Shown: piece after piece, positions 32,743-40,546 of the stretch
How positions within the stretch are numbered: the first letter of the stretch is position 1
Layout of the letters: each line of letters begins with the position of its first letter
Assembly (NCBI GenBank): GCA_039045975.1
Contig: JBCCJA010000009.1
Coordinates: forward strand, 18,205-82,204
DNA: 64,000 nucleotides
Direction of reading: 5' to 3'
Source: JBCCJA01 sp039045975
Lineage (GTDB): Bacteria; Planctomycetota; Planctomycetia; Planctomycetales; Planctomycetaceae
Position numbers and translations under genes: made by a program
The notes under the pieces: generated by a model
The model's database searches: none
The model's input: only the letters and a program-made list of their open reading frames with translations
What the model was told of the DNA's origin: nothing

Positions 32743-34551
32743 ATGCGTGCCTCCGTCCGACGCCGCGGCCCCTCGTTCTTGATCGTCGTGCTGGTCGCCG
32801 GCGCGGCCCTGTCGACGGCCGTCGCGGGCACGCTCGGCATTTTGCACGCGACGGGGCAGATCGACCTCGCGTCGCTGTTCGAGCCCGACAAGGGGCCGCG
32901 GGTCACGCTCGTCTCGAACGCCCGCCCGATCGCCGCCTACAGCCGCGTGACGCGGACCGACGTGATGAACCCCGAAACCGGCCAGTTGCACACGATCGAG
33001 ATGACCGCCGAGCAAGCCGTCGGCAGCCGGCTCGTCGCCGTCTCCGCCGACCGGGAAGAAGTCACCACGCGAGTGACGGCGGTCGAATTCGACGACGCCG
33101 ATCGCCCGCTGTTCGTCGGCGACGACGGGATCACCTACTCGATGGACCGCGTCACGAAGCTCGGCGGCGCGTTCGTGCACCACACCGACGCGATCGGGCG
33201 GGTCGTCCGGGCCGAGAAGTCGCCGAACTTCGCGTTCGCCGAATCGAGCTTCCTGCCGCAGGGCTCACGCCCCGGGATCGCGGGCGGGACGCCGCCCGGC
33301 ATGCGGGCTTTGACGGTCGAGGCGGGCAAGATCGAGGGCGTGCACCTGCTCTCGACCGGCGACCGGGTCGACCTCGTCGCGGCGATCCCGGCGGAGCAGG
33401 CGGCGGCGTTCGACCGCTCGCAGGGCAACCGCCTGCCCGGCGGGGAACTGGTCGCCGACACGCGGCCGGGCAATTCCCGGACGCGTCGGGCGGAGGCCCG
33501 GGTCGTCGCCCGGAACGCGTACGTCGTCTCGGCAGTGACGACGCGGGCGCGGCCGATCACGTCGTCTTCGCTGACGCAGGGCACGACGTCGCGGACCGTG
33601 CCGGTGCAAGAATTAGTCTTCGCCGTCGCCGAGGAGGACGTCTCCGGCTTCAGCGAGGCGCTCGCGATGAGCGTGCCGATCTCCTGCCTGTCGCTGTCGG
33701 GCATGAACGAAGAGGTCGCCGACACCGTGCCCGAAGGGTTCGTCGACGTGCCGGTCGGCGGGCGGGACATCGCGGCCTACTTCGCGATCTCGCGGGACGA
33801 CCTCGTCGACCCGAAGACGCGTCGGGAGCGGACGGTCAGGCTCCCGGCCGACGAGGTCGAAGACCGCAACATCGTCACCGACGCGTCGCGACTGCTCGGC
33901 CGCGTCCTCCGCCGCGACCGCATGAAGGGGCAGTTCTTCAGCGAGGACGACCTGCTCCCGCCCGGGACGCCGTCGGGCCTCGCCGCCGGGGTCCCGCCCG
34001 GCATGCGGATGATGATCCTCGAAGGCGGGCGGATCGTCGGGGCCGACGTCCTCCGCATCGGTGAGAGGTTCGACGTGATCGCGACGATCCCGCGGAGTCT
34101 CGCCGCGGACCGCAGGTCGCGGGTCGTGGAATCAGGTCCGGTCGGGCTCGGGGACCGGGCCGCGGTCCGCCCCGTGGCGGCGAACGCGGTCATCGTCGCG
34201 CCGGTCGGCTCGCCCGCGTTGCGGATGCTGCCCGCCGCGTCGGAAGAAGGCGGCGAGAACCGCATAGTGATCGCCGTCGCCGCCGGAGAAGTCCCGCAGT
34301 TGAGCGAAGCCGTCAACCTCGACTGGACGCTGACCGCGCTCGCCCGCGGCGCGGAAGCGGACGACCCGACGCCGCCCGTCCGGCCCGCCGCTCCGGGCGG
34401 GATGCTCGCCGAGGCCGGGCCGCCCGAGGCCTCCGCCGGCGTCTCGACGTACGACCCCTTCGCCGGCACGCAGTCGTTCGAGACGATCATCGGCGGCGAG
34501 CGGCAGCGGCGTTACTTCGTCCCGCCGACCGGCGCGGGGGCCGTCCGATGA
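32743..34551 (+). CDS. cpaB: CpaB-like pilus assembly protein with duplicated SAF/CpaB domains
   Basis: 602 aa, about twice the family's usual ~300. There is a TM at residues 11-33. Copy 1 runs from 'ARPIAAYSRVTRTDVMNPETG' (about 60) through 'LPQGSRPGIAGGTPPGMRALTVEAGKIEGVHLLSTGDRVDLVAAIP' (171-216) to 'LVFAVAEEDVSGFSEAL' (about 291-307). Copy 2 repeats these blocks: 'GRDIAAYFAISRDDLVDPKTR' (340), 'LPPGTPSGLAAGVPPGMRMMILEGGRIVGADVLRIGERFDVIATIP' (405-450) and 'IVIAVAAGEVPQLSEAV'. CpaB/RcpC bridges the inner membrane platform and the secretin. The duplication is seen directly in the translation. Confidence 0.88.
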   Translation: MRASVRRRGPSFLIVVLVAGAALSTAVAGTLGILHATGQIDLASLFEPDKGPRVTLVSNARPIAAYSRVTRTDVMNPETGQLHTIEMTAEQAVGSRLVAVSADREEVTTRVTAVEFDDADRPLFVGDDGITYSMDRVTKLGGAFVHHTDAIGRVVRAEKSPNFAFAESSFLPQGSRPGIAGGTPPGMRALTVEAGKIEGVHLLSTGDRVDLVAAIPAEQAAAFDRSQGNRLPGGELVADTRPGNSRTRRAEARVVARNAYVVSAVTTRARPITSSSLTQGTTSRTVPVQELVFAVAEEDVSGFSEALAMSVPISCLSLSGMNEEVADTVPEGFVDVPVGGRDIAAYFAISRDDLVDPKTRRERTVRLPADEVEDRNIVTDASRLLGRVLRRDRMKGQFFSEDDLLPPGTPSGLAAGVPPGMRMMILEGGRIVGADVLRIGERFDVIATIPRSLAADRRSRVVESGPVGLGDRAAVRPVAANAVIVAPVGSPALRMLPAASEEGGENRIVIAVAAGEVPQLSEAVNLDWTLTALARGAEADDPTPPVRPAAPGGMLAEAGPPEASAGVSTYDPFAGTQSFETIIGGERQRRYFVPPTGAGAVR

Positions 34552-35939
34552 GGCGGGGACGCCTTTTCAGCCCGAGCCGTAAGGCGTCGGGCCCGTACAC
34601 TGTCTCTCCCCGACGCCTCACGGCCGCGGCTGCCGTTTCGGCCCGTCGGGGGACGGTGCTGCTACTCGTCGCGTTGCTGCTGATCCCGCTGTTCGGGATC
34701 GCGGCGTTGGTGATCGACGTCGGCTTCGCCCGGCTGACCTACTTGCAAATGCGGACCGCGTCTGAGACGGCGTCACTCGAAGGACTGCGGTTCCGGGACG
34801 ACCCGACAGTCGCCGAGGCCGACCGGGACCGCGGGCGTCGGGAGCGGGCCTCCGAGTCGGTAGGTCTCGTCTACGACGACGACCTCGACCCGTCCAACGG
34901 CGACGTCCTCAACTACGGGGCCGGTCCGCTCCTGACGCTCTCCGACGGCGTCGAGGTGACGCCCGGGTTTTTCGCCTCGCGGCTGCTGTCGGTCCCGAAT
35001 CCGTTCGTTTACGAGCCGACGAGCGCCGACCGCGGCGCGACCGGTTTGGAACTCAACCTGACGAACGACCCGGCCGGCGACCTGTTCGCCTCCGCCCGGT
35101 CGGTCGGCGCGGCCCCCGACCTGTTCACCGCGTCGTTGAGGCGTCTCGGCGTCGACGCGGCGGTCGCGGGCGTGCGGTCGTCGGGGCCGCGGCTGTCGGC
35201 GATTTTTTCCGTCGTCCTGCCGCTATTCGAAGAAACCGACTCCGGCCCAGACGCCGCGATCCGCGGACGCGGCATCGGCCTCGAAGTCCCCGACGTCACC
35301 GCGCCGTCGCCCCCCGACAACGACACCGTCGCCGGGACGCGGGCCGTCATGGCGGTCGGGGCGGCACAGAACGGGGCAGCCGTGCCGCTCGCCGGCGCGG
35401 GCGACTTCGTCCTCGAAGCGGTCGAGGCTATCGGCAGCGATCCCGACGAGCCGACCCCGCTACGACTGCCGTCGCCGGCGACGGCCGACCCGGTCGTCGC
35501 GTCGGTGATCGGCGGTGTCGTCTCCGCCGCCGGCGTGCGGATCGGCCACGCCGTCACGGACGGGACGTCGGAAGTGACGACCCTCGGCGACTCGCGGCCG
35601 ACGACCGCGTCGCCCGTCACCGCGGCGGCCGGAACCGTCGCGTACGTACCGGTCGTGCCGCCGGTCGGGTCACCCACGGCCGACCTCGTCATCGGGTTCG
35701 TGCCGGTCACCTTCGTCGACGTCCCGGCCGGCGCCGTGCCCGACCCGTCGGCGGAGCAAGTCTTCGCGTTCGTCGTCGGCACCGACACGGTCGCGGCCGA
35801 GAACGCGACCGCCGTGCCGACGTCGCCGACGACGTCGGCCGTGTTCGAACTGCATTTCGCCTTCGCCTACGAAACGGACTTGGCGGGCGACGACGTCCCG
35901 ACGGAGCAGACCCTGCTGGCCCCCGCGCTCGTGCGGTGA
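34548..35939 (+). CDS. TadG-like pilus assembly protein
   Basis: 463 aa. 'RRGTVLLLVALLLIPLFGIAALVIDVGFARLTYLQMRTASETASLEGLR' (about residues 33-81) is the TadG N-terminal domain (Flp-like helix with D-x-G). The rest is a large Ala/Val/Asp/Pro-rich periplasmic region. The ATG overlaps the cpaB stop (ATGA) and no other in-frame start with an RBS precedes the helix. Residues ~7-28 ('SPSRKASGPYTVSPRRLTA') are therefore encoded by the palindromic element at 34569-34632, making the leader longer and more basic than usual. Confidence 0.82.
   Translation: MRRGRLFSPSRKASGPYTVSPRRLTAAAAVSARRGTVLLLVALLLIPLFGIAALVIDVGFARLTYLQMRTASETASLEGLRFRDDPTVAEADRDRGRRERASESVGLVYDDDLDPSNGDVLNYGAGPLLTLSDGVEVTPGFFASRLLSVPNPFVYEPTSADRGATGLELNLTNDPAGDLFASARSVGAAPDLFTASLRRLGVDAAVAGVRSSGPRLSAIFSVVLPLFEETDSGPDAAIRGRGIGLEVPDVTAPSPPDNDTVAGTRAVMAVGAAQNGAAVPLAGAGDFVLEAVEAIGSDPDEPTPLRLPSPATADPVVASVIGGVVSAAGVRIGHAVTDGTSEVTTLGDSRPTTASPVTAAAGTVAYVPVVPPVGSPTADLVIGFVPVTFVDVPAGAVPDPSAEQVFAFVVGTDTVAAENATAVPTSPTTSAVFELHFAFAYETDLAGDDVPTEQTLLAPALVR
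34569..34632. repeat. Palindromic element inside the tadG-like coding region
   Basis: Left arm 34569-34591 (AGCCCGAGCCGTAAGGCGTCGGG) and right arm 34609-34632 are inverted copies with about three mismatches. The core is the same as in the intergenic element 7669-7733. It is in frame with the tadG-like gene and has no stop codon in that frame. Confidence 0.8.
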
Positions 35940-37138
35940 CAGAAGCCGAAAGCCAAGCCGTCGTGTCCGTCCCGATCCCCGTCGTCGTCGTCAGTCCCGA
36001 GCCCGGGTTCCTCGAAGAGTTCCGGGCCGCGATCGATTCGCTCGGCCGTGACGACGTCGTCCTCCACGAAGTCCCCGACGCCGGCGGGGCGGCCTCGGCG
36101 GTGCGGAGCCGTTCCCCGCGGCTGGTCGTCGTCGACCAGGCCGCCGACGGGATCGATCTCTCGTCGTTCGCGACGCAGCTGGGGGGCGATCGCGCCGACC
36201 TGCTGATCGCCGCGGTCTATCGGCCCGACGCGGCCGGCGGGTCGCAGGACGGCGTCGCGTTGATCGAAGCCGTCCGGGCCGGCGTCCACGACTTCCTCCG
36301 CCGGCCCGTCTCCAGCGTCGAACTGGGCGACGTGCTGGCCCGGGCCGCCGGGCCGGCCGCCGAGCGCCCGCATAGCCGCGGCCGCGTCGCGGCGTTCGTG
36401 AGTAATAAGGGCGGCGTGGGGAAGTCGACGCTCGCGGTCAATACGGCCGTCGGGCTCGCCCGCCGTCATCCCGACGACGTCCTGCTCGTCGACGCGTCGC
36501 TGCAACTGGGCGTGTGTTGTTCGATGCTCGACATCGTCCCGGAGACATCGCTGCTCGACGCGAGCCGGGAGCGGGACCGCCTCGACGGCACGCTGCTGCG
36601 TGAGCTCGCGATCCGTCACCCGTCGGGCCTGCACCTGCTCGCGACGCCGACCGACCCGGTCGCGGCGCTCGCGATCCCCGACGACGACATCGCCGCGGTC
36701 GTGACCGAGGCACGTCGTCATTATCGCTTCGTCGTGGTCGACACGTTCCCGCTGCTCGACGCGACCGTGATCGGCATTCTCGACCTCTGCGACGACGTCG
36801 TCGTCGTCGCCGACCCGGTCGTCCCGACCGTGCGGGGCGTGGGCCGGTTCCTGAAGATGCTCGGCTCGGTCGGCGTGGCGGACGAACGAATCACCGTCGC
36901 GATCAACCGCGTCACGAACGCGACCGGGACGCCGTCCGTCGACGACATCGAGACGGTCTTCGGCCGCGCCGTCGATCACGTACTTCCGTACGAAAGCCGC
37001 GTGCTCGCTGCGGCGAACGTCGGCCGCCCGATCGCGTCTTCCTCCCCACGCCTCTCGAAATTCGTCGGCCGCCTGCGGGGCCTGGTCGACCGGATCGACG
37101 CGGAAGTTCCCTCCAGAAACGGCCGGGTGACGTCGTGA
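35936..37138 (+). CDS. cpaE: CpaE/TadZ-like ATPase
   Basis: 400 aa. N-terminal ~120 residues form an atypical receiver-like domain ('PIPVVVVSPEPGFLEEFRAAIDSL', 'SPRLVVVDQAADGIDLSSFATQ', 'GVHDFLRRPVSSVELGDVL'). A MinD/ParA ATPase follows with deviant Walker A 'VSNKGGVGKSTLAVNTAVGLA' near residue 155 and 'VLLVDASLQLG', 'FVVVDTFPLLDATV'. In Tad systems this protein positions the pilus machine at a pole. GTG start overlaps the tadG stop. Confidence 0.9.
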   Translation: MTEAESQAVVSVPIPVVVVSPEPGFLEEFRAAIDSLGRDDVVLHEVPDAGGAASAVRSRSPRLVVVDQAADGIDLSSFATQLGGDRADLLIAAVYRPDAAGGSQDGVALIEAVRAGVHDFLRRPVSSVELGDVLARAAGPAAERPHSRGRVAAFVSNKGGVGKSTLAVNTAVGLARRHPDDVLLVDASLQLGVCCSMLDIVPETSLLDASRERDRLDGTLLRELAIRHPSGLHLLATPTDPVAALAIPDDDIAAVVTEARRHYRFVVVDTFPLLDATVIGILDLCDDVVVVADPVVPTVRGVGRFLKMLGSVGVADERITVAINRVTNATGTPSVDDIETVFGRAVDHVLPYESRVLAAANVGRPIASSSPRLSKFVGRLRGLVDRIDAEVPSRNGRVTS

Positions 37139-38592
37139 GCATCGATCCCTCGGGTGAGACGAGTCTCGACGGCCCGCCCGCCGACGCACGATCGGTCCTC
37201 GCCCGCCGGACGCACCGCATGCCGGCCGCCCGGGTGCGGAAGCCGTCGAAACCGGCCGACGTCGCGGCGAACCGCGTCACGCCCGCCGAGCCGCCCGGCT
37301 TCGACTACCTCAGCGTCAAGGCCCGCCTGCACGGGCGACTGCTCGACGAGTTGGAAGAGCGTAACCTGCTCGACGCCGACGAGGACGCGCTGCTCGGCGT
37401 GATCCGCGACTACGTCGCCGCCGCGCTCGCCGAGGAGGACGTCCCGCTCAACGACGAGGAGCGGGCCCGGCTGGCCGACGACCTCGCCGAAGAGACGCTC
37501 GGCGTCGGCCCGCTCGCGCCGCTGATGGCCGACCCGGCGATCACCGACGTGCTCGTCAACCGCGTCGACCGCGTCTTCATCGAACGCTTCGGCAAGCTGG
37601 AGAAGACCGCGATCCGTTTCCGGGACCAAGAACACCTCGTCCGCATCATCCAACGGATCGCGGCCCGCGTCGGCCGCCGGATCGACGAGGGCTCGCCGAT
37701 GGTCGACGCGCGGCTGCCGGACGGCAGCCGCGTGAACGCCACGATCCCGCCGGTCACGCTCGACGGGCCGACGCTGTCGATCCGCCGCTTCGGCCGGCGA
37801 CGGCTGCGGGCGGTCGACCTGCGGCAGCTGCAGATGTTCGACGAGGCGATGGCCGACGTGTTCCGGCTCGCGGTCGCGTCGCGGAAGAACGTCCTCGTCG
37901 CGGGCGGGACCGGGGCCGGGAAATCGACGCTGCTCGGCGCGATCGCCGAGGCGATCCCGACCGGCGAGCGGGTCATTACGATCGAAGACTCGGCCGAACT
38001 CGTGCTCGACCAAGAACACGTCATCCGCATGGAGACGCGGCCGCCGAACATCGAGGGACGCGGGAAGATCGCCGCCCGCGACCTCGTCATCAACGCGCTC
38101 CGCATGCGGCCCGACCGGATCATCGTCGGCGAGGTCCGCGGCGGCGAAGCGCTCGACATGCTGCAGGCGATGAACACCGGGCACGACGGCAGCCTGACGA
38201 CGGTCCACTCCAACAGCGCCCGCGACGGCTTGGCACGCCTGGAGACGATGGTGCTCATGTCCGGACTGGACCTGCCGTCGCGGGCCATCCGTGAGCAGAT
38301 CGCCGCCGCGATCGATCTGGTCATTTACGTCCGCCGCTTCGAAGACGGCGTCCGACGCGTCGAGAGCGTCTCGGAACTGGTCGGCCTGGAGGGCAGCACC
38401 CCGCAGCTGAACGAGATCTACCGCTTCCGACGCCGCGGCATGGAAGGCCGGGCCGTCGCCGGCTGCTTCGAGCCGACCGGCATCGTACCGCGGTTCGTCG
38501 GAGAACTCCGCGACCGCGGCGAGGAAATCTCCCTCGAACCGTTCCGTGTGAGGCCGGCCGACGGCGGGGTCGGCGGGGAAGCGGTCACGTGA
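37135..38592 (+). CDS. cpaF: CpaF/TadA pilus assembly ATPase
   Basis: 485 aa secretion-superfamily ATPase that powers pilus assembly. 'LGVGPLAPLMADPAITDVLVN' marks the N-terminal domain. Walker A is 'VLVAGGTGAGKSTLLGAI' (about 256-266); also 'ITIEDSAELVLDQEHVIRMETRP' (Asp box), 'IIVGEVRGGEALDMLQAMNTGHDGSLTTVHSNS' (Walker B and His box). The first ~60 residues are a variable extension. GTG start overlaps the cpaE stop. Confidence 0.95.
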   Translation: MSIDPSGETSLDGPPADARSVLARRTHRMPAARVRKPSKPADVAANRVTPAEPPGFDYLSVKARLHGRLLDELEERNLLDADEDALLGVIRDYVAAALAEEDVPLNDEERARLADDLAEETLGVGPLAPLMADPAITDVLVNRVDRVFIERFGKLEKTAIRFRDQEHLVRIIQRIAARVGRRIDEGSPMVDARLPDGSRVNATIPPVTLDGPTLSIRRFGRRRLRAVDLRQLQMFDEAMADVFRLAVASRKNVLVAGGTGAGKSTLLGAIAEAIPTGERVITIEDSAELVLDQEHVIRMETRPPNIEGRGKIAARDLVINALRMRPDRIIVGEVRGGEALDMLQAMNTGHDGSLTTVHSNSARDGLARLETMVLMSGLDLPSRAIREQIAAAIDLVIYVRRFEDGVRRVESVSELVGLEGSTPQLNEIYRFRRRGMEGRAVAGCFEPTGIVPRFVGELRDRGEEISLEPFRVRPADGGVGGEAVT

Positions 38593-39452
38593 ACTTCGCG
38601 ACGGTCATCGGCGGCGTGATCACCGGCACGGTCGGCCTGGCCGTGTTCGTCGCCGTCTGGCTGCGGCTCCGCGACGAACGGCTGGCGGCGGAACGCCTGA
38701 CCGACGACGCGGTCTCGGCGGACGACGCCCCGGCACCCCGGCGGGCGAGACGTCTGTTCCGACGCTACCGCTGGATCGGGCCGCTCGCCGGGATCGCCGC
38801 CGGCTTCGCCGTCTGGGCCGCGACCGGGCTGGCGGTCGTCATCGCCGTCGCCGCCGGGCTCGTCACCGCGTTGCTCACGTCGCAGTTTCTCGACTTCCTC
38901 TACCAGCGTCGGCTGGCCCGACTCGAGGCCGACCTCGCCGACGCGATCGACCTGATGGTCGGATCGCTCGGCGCGGGCGTCGGCGCGACCGCAGCGATCG
39001 ACGCGGCCGCACGCGAGACCCGCGGCACGCTGAAGGCACTCCTGACCGACCTGCTCAACCGCATCCGCCTCGGCGACGCGCCCCGCGAAGTCTTCGAAGA
39101 CCTCAACGACCGCGTCCCGAGAGAGACGTTCTTGCTGTTCTCGTCGACGCTGGCGATCCACTGGGAGGTCGGCGGTAGCCTCGCGCCGATCCTCGCGTCG
39201 GTCGGACGGACGATCCGCGACCGCATCGAAGTCGGCCGCAGGATCCGGACGAACACGACGCAGGCACGGCTTTCGGTCGTCGCGGTCATCGCACTGACCT
39301 ACTTCATCGCCTTCGTCGTGGGACGGTCCAACCCGGAACAGATGGAGGCATTCCTGTTCAGCGAAACCGCCGCCTGGTTCATCGCCGGATCGCTGTTGTT
39401 GCAGGCGCTCGGCGTGTTCTGGATGTCGCGGTTGGCGACGCCGAGGTTTTAG
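38589..39452 (+). CDS. tadB: TadB-like inner-membrane platform protein (T2SSF)
   Basis: 287 aa. Hydrophobic segments at the N-terminus (VIGGVITGTVGLAVFVAVWL), at ~60-95 and at the C-terminus (ALTYFIAFVVG; WFIAGSLLLQALGVFWM). The T2SSF core is 'RLEADLADAIDLMVGSLGAGVGATAAIDAAARETRGTLKALLTDLLNRIRLGDAPREVFEDLNDRV'. Partner of TadC in the inner membrane. GTG start overlaps the cpaF stop by 4 nt. Confidence 0.9.
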   Translation: MNFATVIGGVITGTVGLAVFVAVWLRLRDERLAAERLTDDAVSADDAPAPRRARRLFRRYRWIGPLAGIAAGFAVWAATGLAVVIAVAAGLVTALLTSQFLDFLYQRRLARLEADLADAIDLMVGSLGAGVGATAAIDAAARETRGTLKALLTDLLNRIRLGDAPREVFEDLNDRVPRETFLLFSSTLAIHWEVGGSLAPILASVGRTIRDRIEVGRRIRTNTTQARLSVVAVIALTYFIAFVVGRSNPEQMEAFLFSETAAWFIAGSLLLQALGVFWMSRLATPRF

Positions 39453-39485
39453 ACCCGGACCTTTCTCGAAACCGACGTCCCGCGC

Positions 39486-40406
39486 ATGTCCCCCGAAATC
39501 CTCCTCCTCGCGTTCGTCTTCGTCGCGGCCGCGGTCGTACTGGGGGTGATTTGGTCCCGCATCGCCGCGGCGGGTGCGGCCCGGTCGCGGCTGTTCGACG
39601 AAACGCCGGAAGGGCCGGTCGACGTCGCCGAGCGGTTCGAACGCGCCGGCCCGCTCGCCCGCTGGTTGACGAAAGCCGGCTTCACCCGCCGTTCGGCTCC
39701 CGCGGTTTTCGTCACGGCGACTGTCGCGTGCGTCGCCACCGGGGCGACCGCGGCGACGCTGTTCGTGCTGCTCGACCTGCCCGCGTTGCTCGTCTCGGGG
39801 CTCGCACCGCTCGGAGTCGTCGGTGACGTCTTCATACCCGCGGCGGTCCTCGCGCCATGGATTTCGCTGCTCGTGTTCGGATTGATTCCGTATGTCGTCG
39901 TCAGCGCGTCACGGCGTGAGCGCGTGACGCGGATCGAACAGGACCTCCCGACCGCGCTGGAACTGATGGCGACACTCGGCGAGTCGGGCCTCGCGTTCGA
40001 CACGGCGGTCGGACGCATTATCGAGACACGCCTCGGCACGCGGCCGCTCGCGACCGAGCTCCGCCGCTACCAGTCCGACATGCTCGCCGGCCGCCCCCGC
40101 ACCGACGCGTTACGGCGTCTCGCCCGGCGGGTCGACGTTGCCGGCGTGTCGATCGTCGTTTCGGCACTCGTGCACGCCGACCAACTCGGGATGGGCATCG
40201 CCGACGTCCTGCGGCGACAGGCCGACGACCTGCGGTCGCGTCGCCGCGAGCGGGCGAACGCCTTCGCGATGAGCCTGTCGGTCAAACTGCTGTTCCCGCT
40301 CGTGATCTGCTTCCTACCCGGCATCTTCTTGTGGACGCTGGGGCCGGTCTTCATCCAGCTGTTCCAGATCTCCGATTCGCTGCTCGGCCCGCAGCAGCTG
40401 CTCTGA
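39486..40406 (+). CDS. tadC: TadC-like inner-membrane platform protein (T2SSF)
   Basis: 306 aa. TM segments at residues 1-22, 70-120 and near the C-terminus (LLFPLVICFLPGIFLWTLGPVFIQLF). Core: 'EQDLPTALELMATLGESGLAFDTAVGRII', 'LRRYQSDMLAGRPRTDALRRLARRVDVAGVSIVVSALVHADQLGMGIADVLRRQADDLRSRRRERANAFA', a textbook TadC pattern. ATG at 39486, 33 nt after tadB. Confidence 0.92.
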   Translation: MSPEILLLAFVFVAAAVVLGVIWSRIAAAGAARSRLFDETPEGPVDVAERFERAGPLARWLTKAGFTRRSAPAVFVTATVACVATGATAATLFVLLDLPALLVSGLAPLGVVGDVFIPAAVLAPWISLLVFGLIPYVVVSASRRERVTRIEQDLPTALELMATLGESGLAFDTAVGRIIETRLGTRPLATELRRYQSDMLAGRPRTDALRRLARRVDVAGVSIVVSALVHADQLGMGIADVLRRQADDLRSRRRERANAFAMSLSVKLLFPLVICFLPGIFLWTLGPVFIQLFQISDSLLGPQQLL

Positions 40407-40546
40407 CAGCAGGCCGTAAATCCGACGCGACCGTCCCGTTCCTGCAACTCGGTTGCAGCGGAACGACCGGCACGACCGATACAGGTCGAGACGACGAAGC
40501 GTCATCCGAACGCGACGTCGCACTGCCCGTACACGTGTGATGCGTC

